Source: Oasisia sp. SBJ-2009
Taxonomy: Eukaryota; Annelida; Polychaeta; Sabellida; Siboglinidae
NCBI GenBank assembly: GCA_964017155.1
Contig: OZ024856.1
Span: forward strand, 46,184,610 to 46,248,609
Direction: 5' to 3'
Length of the DNA stretch: 64,000 bases
Positions 1-10,840 of the stretch are shown here, piece by piece (position 1 is the first letter of the stretch; each line of letters opens with the position of its first letter). Below the pieces are notes generated by a model. That model saw only the letters and a program-made list of their open reading frames with translations, was not told the origin of the DNA and made no database searches. The translations under genes were made by a program, and so were the position numbers.

Positions 1-215
1 AATGTGAAAAACCAAAACCGTTGGAATTTCATTGCTTGCACTATGCCAACACTACAACAGTATGCCCCCTAGATTGTAGCATTGCTCCCCACAGAGGCTA
101 CTGGAACTGCCCCTGACAATCTGGAATAAATAGTGCTTAGTAGAGTGTTATCCGAGGTTCTCTGCACAAAGCAATCTGTATTCACAACATGATGTTATGT
201 TCTTGTTATCTTCAG

Positions 216-1653
216 ATAACACCTTGTCAGCACAAGACCTTGAGCAACTCTACACAGAGTATGGCATTGGTAAGTTATCATCTAAATTCTATGGGGGCTA
301 CATTAACATAGGTGCCTCCTCAATTTGGTTAATTTCACTCACATCATTTTTATATTAAGAACGACATGGTGACTAGTTTGTGCTACTTTTAGTATGTTGT
401 AGTGGTCACAATATCATTTAAATATGCAGTTGTTTGTGTCGATTTACACTAAGCTACCATTCACTCACCAGGTGGCAACACAACCTCAATGTCCAACATA
501 TACTGTGGTCTTCGTGAACTAACTCAACTAGCTCTTCTCTGTTCTGCCTCTATTTTCTCTTTCACAACCATTGGTGAACTGACAAATGATGCCTAGACTA
601 GCATGTGCCCTTAGTACTATATGTCACGATAGCTCTCCAATGACATCACAGCTTTCTTGCCAAAAGGAACCTGTTTTCTCTACACAGTGTCATGTTCTTA
701 TTTTATTGTTATACAGGCAGTCAATACGCCAGCTATGTAGTGGAAATGGAAGACCAATCGTTGTTGGGGGGCGACAGGACGGGTAATTATATTTTGTATA
801 ATTTTTGCAAATTCATTTAGGATGTCCGATATGGTAGCAGCCAACTTCTTTGTTCTCCTTTAGATGTTGTGTTGGTAAAACTGTCATCCAAATATTAGCT
901 TTAAAGGCAGTTATTAGTGTAAATTTGCATAAAGTCGTGGTTCACTCACCAGTGACGCCTCTAAAGGAACAGTTTGCCTGTTAACATCAGAAATAGTGAC
1001 AGCGGCATCAGATTTCAAAGGCAACTAAAGACATTCCTGTTCCGGCAGCAATACATAGACAACAAATCGATATATCAACCGTTTCAATAACATTCAATAT
1101 TTTTCCCTACTACCCCTGGGGTAGTTTATTTAATTTAATGCCACAAATGTACACTCTCTCTGTAATCTTACTATTTTAATCTCACCTAATTATATTATTA
1201 TTATTATTTGATGGTTCTTTATGTAATATTATTAAATTATTTATTGCACGTATACATTTTAGGTTTACTATCTACCCTTATATATAATTGTACTTTTACT
1301 GTTTAATTCAATTTACGATTATTTGTTGTTTAGCTTTTTAATTATTTAACTGAATATTATAATGTATTAGTTTCTCTGTATATTTAATATTACTATATTG
1401 TAAAGCGCCATAGAGCACTGTGTGATTATGGCACTATATAATTATCGTATTTGATATGCAATGATATCAAGCCACTGTCCTCTTAATTTTTAACGTATTT
1501 GTACCAACTGACACAAGTAGCTCATTTCCTTTCATCCAGTATTTTTCTAAGATGCATTTTTTTACAGTGGCAGTTTTCTGTACATAATTTGTTGTTCTTG
1601 TATTATTTTCAGACGATTGGCGAATCCTAGAAATAATAGCGCCAAACTGTTAG
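216..1653 (+). CDS. Last three exons of an unidentified host gene (partial)
   Basis: Three blocks with good splice signals join in one frame. Exon 216-269 (acceptor TTATCTTCAG, donor GGTAAGT) reads NTLSAQDLEQLYTEYGI. Exon 717-782 (acceptor TTGTTATACAG, donor GGTAATT) reads SQYASYVVEMEDQSLLGGD followed by RT. Exon 1613-1653 (acceptor TATTATTTTCAG) reads DDWRILEIIAPNC and then TAG. Every junction is phase 1, so the frame stays open to the stop. The protein would be an acidic C-terminal tail whose 5' exons lie left of the window. I recognise no domain. Short exons can arise by chance; the phase agreement across three blocks is the main support. Confidence 0.4.
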
Positions 1654-2106
1654 TTATCTGGAAGTGAGACAGATAATACATTAATTGGTCCTCTGTTGTG
1701 TCATTCTTTCACTCGTAACAGTTCAAACCCATTTTGTTAGAAACAAAGACAACTCACTACTACATGTGACCTAGTATCCACTGTACCATGCAACGTAGTA
1801 TCTATTAGGACAGCGTTCCACAACCCCGTGTCCACCACACCGGACCATTGTCATGTCATACAAGTGTTTGGTGACTGCTTCAACAGAGGAGATGTTCTGA
1901 CGAGATATATGACAGTATGAGATGCTTTTATTCGTGTTTACCTGGAGTTGCGGTTCAGTCAATCAGCTGGATAATACTGAGTTTTAAGTTCAATGTTGTG
2001 GACTCACTGATTGTCAGAAATTGTTAATACAGTGTTTCAGGGAAGTTATAGCTGGTTAGCTGTTTAGGAGACGAAGTCAAGGTATATTTGAAGCTATCGC
2101 AATCAT

Positions 2107-2346
2107 TTGGAGATGACAAAACTGACTGTAAATCATCACGTCAACTCCTACAACCTGGTATCCTTAGCTCACACGAACACAGTCGAAAACATGTGGATGA
2201 GGGCTAAACGCCGCAACAAGAGGGAGTGCGGAACAGCCAGAGGCATGATCGACAACTACCTCATTGAGTTACTGGGATGGCTAAAATTCGGAGAGGATCC
2301 CTTCGAAAACATTATCAAGGATATCCGAGGAGTTTATCCAGTATAA
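2107..2346 (+). pseudogene. Merlin-type transposase, C-terminal fragment (copy 1)
   Basis: The open frame contains VNHHVNSYNL, HTNTVENMWMRAKRR and NYLIELLGW...DPFENIIKDI. This is the C-terminal signature of the ISXO2-like/IS1595-type DDE transposase found in eukaryotic Merlin elements (H-T-x-T-x-E-x-x-W, then a basic stretch and Y-L-x-E). Only about the last 75 residues are present, against roughly 250-330 in a full transposase, and I find no convincing N-terminal part upstream. It lies inside the tandem duplication and is therefore present twice. It is a relic with no sign of function. Confidence 0.7.
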
Positions 2347-2974
2347 GCTATCACATGAACTGGAACACAATGTTCTACAGCCGCAAGAAGAAAAGAAAAT
2401 CCAAAAAAACGACCACGGCGATTGACAGCCGTCAGAAGAAAATAAAAAACGAAAAAGAAAACGGTTCTTTTCGGTCAACCAATATTTCCCAAAAGGAAAT
2501 TGCCACACATCAAGTGATTCTTAATCAGCCAATGTTTATAGTATCACATATTTAACTTACGGTGACGTGTAACTGAAAATGTAGGAGAAAAACAAATATT
2601 GATGTTTGCTTACTGTGTTATATGTGAAAACGCACCATTCAAATGTAATGTACTGAATTGTTACAGTTAACTCACTCCATATATCAGTATTATTTTCATG
2701 ACGCAAAACGTAAAAAATATTGACCTAATTGTTCAAGAAAGTAATTGGGGAAATGGATTAATGTGAAAAACCAAAACCGTTGGAATTTCATTGCTTGCAC
2801 TATGCCAACACTACAACAGTATGCCCCCTAGATTGTAGCATTGCTCCCCACAGAGGCTACTGGAACTGCCCCTGACAATCTGGAATAAATAGTGCTTAGT
2901 AGAGTGTTATCCGAGGTTCTCTGCACAAAGCAATCTGTATTCACAACATGATGTTATGTTCTTGTTATCTTCAG

Positions 2975-4412
2975 ATAACACCTTGTCAGCACAAGACCTT
3001 GAGCAACTCTACACAGAGTATGGCATTGGTAAGTTATCATCTAAATTCTATGGGGGCTACATTAACATAGGTGCCTCCTCAATTTGGTTAATTTCACTCA
3101 CATCATTTTTATATTAAGAACGACATGGTGACTAGTTTGTGCTACTTTTAGTATGTTGTAGTGGTCACAATATCATTTAAATATGCAGTTGTTTGTGTCG
3201 ATTTACACTAAGCTACCATTCACTCACCAGGTGGCAACACAACCTCAATGTCCAACATATACTGTGGTCTTCGTGAACTAACTCAACTAGCTCTTCTCTG
3301 TTCTGCCTCTATTTTCTCTTTCACATCCATTGGTGAACTGACAAATGATGCCTAGACTGGCATGTGCCCTTAGTACTATATGTCACGATAGCTCTCCAAT
3401 GACATCACAGCTTTCTTGCCAAAAGGAACCTGTTTTCTCTACACAGTGTCATGTTCTTATTTTATTGTTATACAGGCAGTCAATACGCCAGCTATGTAGT
3501 GGAAATGGAAGACCAATCGTTGTTGGGGGGCGACAGGACGGGTAATTATATTTTGTATAATTTTTGCAAATTCATTTAGGATGTCCGATATGGTAGCAGC
3601 CAACTTCTTTGTTCTCCTTTAGATGTTGTGTTGGTAAAACTGTCATCCAAATATTAGCTTTAAAGGCAGTTATTAGTGTAAATTTGCATAAAGTCGTGGT
3701 TCACTCACCAGTGACGCCTCTAAAGGAACAGTTTGCCTGTTAACATCAGAAATAGTGACAGCGGCATCAGATTTCAAAGGCAACTAAAGACATTCCTGTT
3801 CCGGCAGCAATACATAGACAACAAATCGATATATCAACCGTTTCAATAACATTCAATATTTTTCCCTACTACCCCTGGGGTAGTTTATTTAATTTAATGC
3901 CACAAATGTACACTCTCTCTGTAATCTTACTATTTTAATCTCACCTAATTATATTATTATTATTATTTGATGGTTCTTTATGTAATATTATTAAATTATT
4001 TATTGCACGTATACATTTTAGGTTTACTATCTACCCTTATATATAATTGTACTTTTACTGTTTAATTCAATTTACGATTATTTGTTGTTTAGCTTTTTAA
4101 TTATTTAACTGAATATTATAATGTATTAGTTTCTCTGTATATTTAATATTACTATATTGTAAAGCGCCATAGAGCACTGTGTGATTATGGCACTATATAA
4201 TTATCGTATTTGATATGCAATGATATCAAGCCACTGTCCTCTTAATTTTTAACGTATTTGTACCAACTGACACAAGTAGCTCATTTCCTTTCATCCAGTA
4301 TTTTTCTAAGATGCATTTTTTTACAGTGGCAGTTTTCTGTACATAATTTGTTGTTCTTGTATTATTTTCAGACGATTGGCGAATCCTAGAAATAATAGCG
4401 CCAAACTGTTAG
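2975..4412 (+). pseudogene. Duplicate of the three terminal exons
   Basis: The exon blocks at 216-269, 717-782 and 1613-1653 recur at 2975-3028, 3476-3541 and 4372-4412 with splice sites and reading frame preserved. No upstream exon is available in this copy except those of copy 1, which end in a stop. It could serve only as an alternative 3' end or be non-functional. It may also be an assembly duplicate. Confidence 0.4.
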
Positions 4413-4865
4413 TTATCTGGAAGTGAGACAGATAATACATTAATTGGTCCTCTGTTGTGTCATTCTTTCACTCGTAACAGTTCAAACCCATTTTGTTAGA
4501 AACAAAGACAACTCACTACTACATGTGACCTAGTATCCACTGTACCATGCAACGTAGTATCTATTAGGACAGCGTTCCACAACCCCGTGTCCACCACACC
4601 GGACCATTGTCATGTCATACAAGTGTTTGGTGACTGCTTCAACAGAGGAGATGTTCTGACGAGATATATGACAGTATGAGATGCTTTTATTCGTGTTTAC
4701 CTGGAGTTGCGGTTCAGTCAATCAGCTGGATAATACTGAGTTTTAAGTTCAATGTTGTGGACTCACTGATTGTCAGAAATTGTTAATACAGTGTTTCAGG
4801 GAAGTTATAGCTGGTTAGCTGTTTAGGAGACGAAGTCAAGGTATATTTGAAGCTATCGCAATCAT

Positions 4866-5105
4866 TTGGAGATGACAAAACTGACTGTAAATCATCACGT
4901 CAACTCCTACAACCTGGTATCCTTAGCTCACACGAACACAGTCGAAAACATGTGGATGAGGGCTAAACGCCGCAACAAGAGGGAGTGCGGAACAGCCAGA
5001 GGCATGATCGACAACTACCTCATTGAGTTACTGGGATGGCTAAAATTCGGAGAGGATCCCTTCGAAAACATTATCAAGGATATCCGAGGAGTTTATCCAG
5101 TATAA
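4866..5105 (+). pseudogene. Merlin-type transposase, C-terminal fragment (copy 2)
   Basis: Same fragment as at 2107-2346, carried by the second copy of the tandem duplication, with identical translation. The frame stops 82 bases before the duplication boundary. Confidence 0.7.
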
Positions 5106-5189
5106 GCTATCACATGAACTGGAACACAATGTTCTACAGCCGCAAGAAGAAAAGAAAATCCAAAAAAACGACCACGGCGATTGACAGAG

Positions 5190-5470
5190 ATGTGAGACAG
5201 TGACCCAGGCCCCACTCTCTGTCCCACTCCTCCTCCTCCTTCAAAGGTCAAGGCCAAGAAGCCCAGGCCAGAGAAGGCAGACTGTGAGCGGGACGAGATG
5301 TCAGACAGTGACCCAGGTGCCACTCTCTGTCCCACTCCTCCTCCTCCTTCAAAGGTCAAGGCCAAGAAGCCCAGGCCAGAGAAGGCAGACTGTGAGCGGG
5401 ACGAGACGTCAGACAGTGACCCAGGTGCCACTCTCTGTCCCACTCCTCCTCCTCCTTCAAAGGTCAAGGA
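5190..5470 (+). repeat. 108-base tandem repeat, about 2.6 units
   Basis: The motif TGACCCAGG recurs at 5201, 5309 and 5417, giving a period of 108 bases (36 codons). The GC-rich unit encodes a Pro/Lys/Asp-rich block (DPGATLCPTPPPPSKVK). The first unit has ATG-TGA where the second has ATG-TCA, so only the units from 5298 onward read into the downstream ORF. Confidence 0.9.
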
Positions 5471-5657
5471 GCCCACAGCCAAGAAGCCAGACAGGTGCAG
5501 TGCCAAGCTGACTGAGGCCCAGCAAGACATCATGTTTGAATGGTTGGAACAGACTCCTGCCATCTACGACACCATCCATGTTGACTACGAGCGGCGCATC
5601 CAGCTGTTTGGGGAGCAGGCAGTGAGGATGGGTGATGGTCTTGATGGAACTACTTAA
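5298..5657 (+). CDS. Repeat-containing ORF with a MADF/Myb-SANT-like tail
   Basis: A 119-residue open frame. Residues 1-60 are two copies of the Pro/Lys-rich repeat. Residues 70-105 (KLTEAQQDIMFEWLEQTPAIY followed by a short acidic and basic stretch) resemble the start of a MADF or Myb/SANT-like DNA-binding domain, where E/D-x-x-x-W-L, a proline and a tyrosine are typical. The domain would be cut short: about 50 residues remain of roughly 85. It may be an exon of a transposon-derived or host DNA-binding protein. GC content is clearly higher than in the neighbours. Confidence 0.4.
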   Translation: MSDSDPGATLCPTPPPPSKVKAKKPRPEKADCERDETSDSDPGATLCPTPPPPSKVKEPTAKKPDRCSAKLTEAQQDIMFEWLEQTPAIYDTIHVDYERRIQLFGEQAVRMGDGLDGTT

Positions 5658-5776
5658 ATGTGATCGTCATATTTATTTTATATACATTTATTTCATTGTT
5701 ATGAATTTTTTTTAATAATGTCTTATTAATGTAATTGTTATGATTATTTTTAATATATTATGTGTATAATATATAG

Positions 5777-5781
<5 letters not shown>

Positions 5782-5828
<47 letters not shown>
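5782..5828. repeat. (AT)n microsatellite
   Basis: Uninterrupted AT dinucleotide run, followed by a short broken AT-rich stretch and then a TG repeat. Confidence 0.95.
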
Positions 5829-5831
<3 letters not shown>

Positions 5832-5851
5832 AATATATATTAATATATATA

Positions 5852-5858
<7 letters not shown>

Positions 5859-5948
<90 letters not shown>
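5859..5948. repeat. (GT)n microsatellite
   Basis: About 45 uninterrupted GT units. It creates artificial Cys-Val open frames in two phases, which are not genes. Confidence 0.97.
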
Positions 5949-5950
<2 letters not shown>

Positions 5951-5989
5951 CAGTGCCTGTGTGCGAATCGGGGGGTGACGAATTCTTTA

Positions 5990-6492
5990 GTAACGCCGCG
6001 TGTATTTCATTACCGTGTGCAACTACCTCATTGCCAAGCTACCGCTGCATGACGAGGTACTGACGCGAGCTGAGGTTGCGGATATCTCCCTGCAGACGAC
6101 TGCTAAATCTGAAGATCTGGTGTTCTTTGTGAAGATGTTCCCGGCGCTGATGCCAGTAGGTTCAACGTACGCTGATGGATGCATTCGTCGAATACCAATG
6201 CACGACAATCGACGACCGTGTCCGCGACAGGATGGATCTGTCGTGGAAAGCACTGAGTGACAAGAAGAACGGCGGCGGTGCGAAGCCGTTCCAGACTCTG
6301 GATAGCGTGATGCTAGGCATCCTCACCATCCCACACAGCAGTGCGCACTGCGAGCGTGTCTTCTCCTGCGTGAGACAGAATAAAACCGACACAACGAAAT
6401 GCGCTAGGCGACGACACGCTGGAGTCGCTACTCCTGCTCAAGTCGAATTCAGTAAGTTGCATCGACCGCGAGTAGAGTGCCACCACCCTTAA
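5990..6492 (+). pseudogene. hAT-family transposase, C-terminal part
   Basis: Frame 6000-6175 reads YLIAKLPLHDEVLTRAEVAD...VFFVKMFPALMP, matching the helical segment before the dimerisation region of ZBED/SCAND-like hAT transposases. After a frameshift near 6175, another frame reads ILTIPHSSAHCERVFSCVR, the hAT C-terminal dimerisation motif (S-S-A-x-x-E-R-x-F-S). About 150 of 600 or more residues remain. The frameshift and the missing N-terminal and RNase H parts make it a relic. Confidence 0.7.
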
Positions 6493-6689
6493 GAGTGGTT
6501 ACCATCGGTCACTGAACACCAACAAGGAGCAGTAAATAACTAGTGATGCCTGCAACGGGTGTGTCACCTGGAATGTAACAACGTTGGGACGCAGTTTACA
6601 CATGGACCTGGACCAGACCATTAAGGAAAATATCTATCTATACACGATCTATTTTTTCCTAAGGGTGATTCTATTAACTCTTCACTTCA
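6493..6689. other. No recognisable feature
   Basis: About 200 bases between the hAT relic and the LINE fragment. I see no ORF, terminal repeat or RNA gene. Confidence 0.6.
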
Positions 6690-7190
6690 CTGGAACGTAC
6701 CACAGTTCAGTATGAGACATTGGACAGAGTAGGTGAGTTAGTGGGGTCGTGCGGAAGAGCTATGCTTGTGAATCCATCTTTGCACAAGTGGATTTGGGAC
6801 TTTGTTACAGACAGAAAACAGTGGGTTAAAAGCAACAAAACCATTTCTACTACCATCACAACAAACAGTGGCGCCCCCCAGGGCTGTGTGAGTTCACTAG
6901 CACTGTTCTCAGTGTACACAAGTGACTGCAGGCCAGTTGACAGCTCTGTCAGCAAGGACCATCTCTTCAAATACACTGATGATAAGGCCTTACTCGGTTT
7001 GATAACATAAAATAACCTATAGATCTAAGAGACGGAAGAAAAACCTGGTTTCATGGTGTGATTCGAACTGTCTCCAACCCAATATCCAGAAAACTAAGGA
7101 AATGGTCATTGACTTCCGCAAACTGCTACATGACCCGCCTACACTATCCATCAACGGAGAGGTAGTAGAGAGATTAGGCCATTACGGAAA
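6690..7190 (+). pseudogene. LINE reverse transcriptase fragment (CR1/L2/Rex-like)
   Basis: Frame 6720-7010 contains the non-LTR motif SGAPQGCVSS, then FSVYTSDC and a degenerate catalytic box YTDDKALLG in place of F/YADDTAL. After a stop, frame 7060-7180 reads SWCDSNCLQPNIQKTKEMVI followed by DFR, the next conserved block of this type of reverse transcriptase, and SINGEVVERL. The fingers, thumb and endonuclease are missing. The Ala-to-Thr change in the catalytic box suggests it is dead. Confidence 0.75.
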
Positions 7191-7403
7191 TGTTTGGAGA
7201 AGTAGGCAGCCATGCAACCTCCAGCTGTCGTTGGTTGACAACGATGATGACGACGGTGATAACATGTACGAGCTGGAGCACCAGCGACTCACTTTACAAG
7301 TTGGCCGCCAGGATACTTTGTCCCTCCTCAAACCCTCCACCAACAACGCCATCGATCAGTGAGTGACAGCATTTACTATATATGGTGCTGTCCTCACTTA
7401 AAC

Positions 7404-7606
7404 CTCGCCACACCTTGCTCCTGGCATCTTCAAACATCTCGCTGACATCACTGAAATGGCACGTAGGTTTGGGGTTTTAGCCTGGTACGGTGTATAATTA
7501 TGATAAGGCATACTGCAAGGAGATGGGGGCCAACCACTTGTCCTATGGGCAAGTCAACTGGGATTTGAGGTTTCGCTGCGTCGAACTAACCTCAAGCAGG
7601 CTGGGG
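7404..7606 (+). pseudogene. Possible gag-like fragment of a DIRS-type element
   Basis: Across one frameshift near 7485 the plus strand reads FKHLADITEMARRFGVLAWY and then NYDKAYCKEMGA...GQVNWDLRFRC. The spacing A-W-x-x-Y-D-x-x-Y/F and a following tryptophan resembles the capsid-like region of DIRS/Ngaro ORF1 products. No zinc finger or polymerase follows. The match rests on a remembered pattern only. Confidence 0.35.
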
Positions 7607-7910
7607 GATATTACGCAGCCGTGCTAGTTTCACCCTCGGTAAAGGGTTCCAGAGAAGCCAGTGCTTCCTGTTCGAGCAGTTTGGCTCATGAACAAAACCT
7701 ACATGCCAATTCAAGCACACCCTGGGCCATCTTTATTCTACTGGCAGGACAAAAAGTTTATCTACACTGCAATTACTCAAAATTATTATTTATAATATGT
7801 TAATGATCGATACAAGCCACTAATGTTTTTAAAACATTGAAGTGAATTTATGTGTTATTGAATTGTTTTATGATGGTTGAATAATGGAATATGTGGTGCA
7901 CTTTTCAGCT

Positions 7911-8870
7911 TTGAAGGGAAATGTGACCACCATCATCGCACGTCCAAAGAAACAATAATTTGCTGGAAACAGATATGTAGGTCGATTGAAGCAAACTGCA
8001 AAGTCGTGTTCCTCTGAAGAAAAAATCAAGTACACCAAGAAGAAAAGTAAAGTGTGGGACCCGAGCTTGATGGGTACAGACTGTTTGATATAAAAAAAAA
8101 ACCAAACTTTGTCAGTGTGTTCCCTTGCCCCAGCTGTGGTGGAAGTGGTTAAACTATTACAGAGGAGATTGCTGGGCTGAACAGTTCGATGTCATTCAAG
8201 TGTGTCAAGCCTGGTTGTGGGAGTGTGGACCAACTGCAATGACAGCCTGAGGGTGAAAATGTCAAAACCAGGTTTGAGATGGTCATGTTCAGCATCGGCC
8301 GCAACCGACAACAAGCTGCGCGACTTCTCCGAGAGATGAACACGCCTCCACCAGTGTCATCCACAATGTGGAACAAAGGTAAGACGAAACTTCACAAGGC
8401 ATCACAGGCCGTTGCAGAAGAAACGATGAACAGAACTGCAAGGGAAGTTTCTGACGGAACAGGAAGATCAAATGCAGTGCCGTATCTTGTGATGACCCAT
8501 GGCAGAGGCGCGGCTTTCAAAGTAAGAATGGTGTTGCGACTGTACTCCCTGTTAACCCCAACGGCCCTGTGAAAGTAGTCCATGTGCATGTTTGCAGTAA
8601 TTACTGCAACACATGTGAAATGCAAAAAAGTAAACTTGACACATGGTTTGAAACTGTGTCCGAAAAACCACGAGGGATCTGCCGGGCTATGGGGCCCCAG
8701 AGCATGCTTACCATCTTTTGCCGCAGTCGAGAACATGAAACCTAAGCAACAACTCGTAAACACCCAAATTACAAAACAATTTTTCGAAGGAAATGACAAG
8801 AAAGTGATATACATGGCTGGATTCCCTAGTTACATGACTGTTTGGTATTATCGAGCCACATCTGCCTGAA
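7911..8870 (+). pseudogene. Mutator-like transposase relic (M lineage)
   Basis: Segments in shifting frames follow the order of the Mutator-like transposase domain (Pfam Mutator, PF20700). The first is a KKKSKVWDPSLMGTDCLI N-terminal block. The next reads FEMVMFSIGRNRQQAARLLR then MNTPPPVSS. Then come NPNGPVKVVHVHVCSNYC and, split between two frames, KNHEGSAG with GPQSMLTIFCRSRE. The same blocks recur in better shape at 29965-31412. At least four frame changes and internal stops are present. The catalytic block that should read D-G-T-W is degraded at 8490-8520. Confidence 0.65.
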
Positions 8871-8940
8871 GGTGCGATGTCAAGTTTTTCAAAATTTCAC
8901 AGGTTTATCCTGATGCTGATGAAACTGAGACTCAGTACAC

Positions 8941-9334
8941 CAGTGTGAAACCTTGCGTACGATTCAAGATTAGATTCAAGATTCAGATTCAAAAAACTTT
9001 ATTATCCGTTTAAAAACATATTAAAAACGGAAAAATTTCTTTAGTCACACATAAAATGACAGTAATAAAAACATTGGTGAATCATATCTACAATTGTCAA
9101 TACAATATAAAATGATAGTAAATATAGTCATCACATCAGTACAGGTTTAGAGTTTCAAAATCTACAGTTTCACAAACCTTTATGTCTACTATACATGTCA
9201 TGCATGAACGCTTAGATTTATAACTGTTGACAATGTATAGTAAATATGTTCTAGATTGATATTAATACATCAGTTTAAGCCTATGACATAAAATGTTCAG
9301 ATTAAATTGCCCGAAGCCTAGTTCCTGAAAAGAA
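8941..9334. other. AT-rich sequence without a gene
   Basis: The start (8960-9000) is built of short direct repeats of GATTCAAGATT and looks like the tail of a reversed retroelement, but no terminal structure could be confirmed. Confidence 0.4.
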
Positions 9335-10826
9335 CGCTAAAACAACGACTGGCATTTCTGAAACATTTCCTCAATGAAACGAACTGTCATTTACATCCTT
9401 TGGACACAGTGGCTAGTTCGTGTCGTTCTGCACTGAAATCTCTTGAAACCGTAAGGGGGCAACTATTTGGTAAGGACTGCTTGGCAGGAAACCTGGTGTC
9501 GCAGATCAATAAGTTTGTTACAAGGATGAAAGGGTGATCCTAAGGGGTTCACCACTGTAGTGTCGAGTAATGCAGACAGTATCTGATACGTATGCAGATG
9601 TAGCATTCAGTAATACAGACAGTTGCTGATAGATAGGAAGCCGGAGAAGGCCCCGGATGTAAGGTCAACTAGAGCGGGAGAACTGTAGAATACAATACAC
9701 GTTATCAGTATTATGTCAATATGTGACCGTGTCGTATTGCCGATGAATCAATAGAGGCAGACATAACAACCATCTTCCTTGAAGACAGTAAGTTACCACA
9801 TTACCGAGGGAACAGGTTACATATATTATTTCACATCTGTGGGAAGTTGGTGGAGATATACGATTTATTTCAAGAATTGTTTGCAACTGGATCAGTGTCA
9901 TGTGGGGGGTTGCAAGGCAGCATCCTGTCAGACTTCAAACAGGAGACGTCACAGCTGGAGATGTAGGTGCAAGATGTTCTCTGGTCCGTGGATGAAAACA
10001 TTCTATATCTCGGCAGAATCGCAGGTGGATCATGCCAGTGGGATAGGTTTGGTAAAGGAGGTGATCGCTGAGTTGAAACTCTGTTGTGAAGACCCAGCCA
10101 GCATACTGTCTCGGGACAGGGATTACCTTAGAGAACCGTTGTGAGCAGGACAGTACTCTAAACAAGTTGTTGGCCCAGCCATCATACAGAAACCTCTTCT
10201 GTGAGATGATAAAAGTATGTATCACTGCCATAATAACTGTGCTTGAAAGGCAATACAAGTATTACTTGTAGATGAATATCTCAGAGCAGCTGAGGAGGGA
10301 GACTAAATGATGTAGGTTGCATAACATTTATGCAGAAGAAAGTTCTCCGCCTCCAAACAACGTGCAAAACATGCAACCATGTGTTTTCTGTCATCGAGAA
10401 TGCGTGCCAGGAAGAATAGTGTTGTGCCATGTATTGATGGGATACCACCAGAAAAGAGGAAGAAAGTCATCACGTGGGCAGTTGGTGCAGCTTCGAAAAA
10501 GAGGCATTTGGATCGAAAAAAATATGTCGATTTACGTCAGGAACTTTCGAAGAGGGCAGCATAGAAACGACAAAAGAGGGAGAGGAAAGAAACAAGGTTG
10601 AATGTAAACCAAGGACTCTTAAGTCAGTCAAGCTCAGTTCCCTGAATTGGAGAAGAAGTCCCTCAGTGATTTTGAGGACACTTTGACGGGTGCCATTATC
10701 GACAGAGACCTTTGTCATGGCTGGTTCGATGTGGATGAAGCAGAGAAGACCGTCTACAATGAAAGAGTTAAAAACCTGAAAGGAAGGAAAACAACCTGGC
10801 AGAATGTCTTTCAGGAAATGTCAACC
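9335..10826 (+). pseudogene. RGNR-family transposon protein, copy 1 (decayed)
   Basis: The conserved blocks appear in order but in several frames: CHLHPLDTVASSCRSALKSL with GQLFGKDCLAGN (9385-9500), HYRGNRLHILFHICGKLVE (9800-9855), FSGPWMKTFYISAESQ (9975-10020), ITAIITVLERQYKYYL (10220-10271), then KNSVVPCIDGIPPEKRKKVI (10400-10470) and a basic coiled tail. A further frame carries LTGAIIDRDLCHGWFDVDE. The same family recurs at 15990-16830, 17502-19489 and 19894-20040. I do not know a formal name; it is a recurrent, probably DNA-transposon-encoded family of aquatic invertebrate genomes. The many stops make it a relic. Confidence 0.6.
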
Positions 10827-10840
10827 TAGGCAAGACCCAT

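Larger units (their letters stand above)
1..2428. repeat. Tandem duplication, copy 1
   Basis: This stretch recurs at 2760-5187 with an offset of exactly 2759 bases and only a few substitutions by eye (for example near 567 and 600). The two copies diverge after the shared GATTGACAG at 2428 and 5187. The order A (1-2428), B (2429-2759), A' (2760-5187), C fits a repeated unit B+A whose first B would lie just left of the window. A recent segmental duplication and an unmerged haplotype in the assembly are both possible. Confidence 0.95.
2760..5187. repeat. Tandem duplication, copy 2
   Basis: Second copy of the 2428-base segment starting at position 1. It carries the same exon-like blocks and the same Merlin fragment. 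It is followed by unrelated sequence (the 108-base repeat region) instead of the 2429-2759 spacer, which places the duplication junction at 2428/2429. Confidence 0.95.

Noticed and set aside
586..786. 66-codon ORF in both copies of the tandem duplication
   Set aside because: It runs through an acceptor site and is out of frame with the phase-consistent exon at 717-782.
5857..6063. Open frames rich in Cys-Val
   Set aside because: They are translations of the GT microsatellite.
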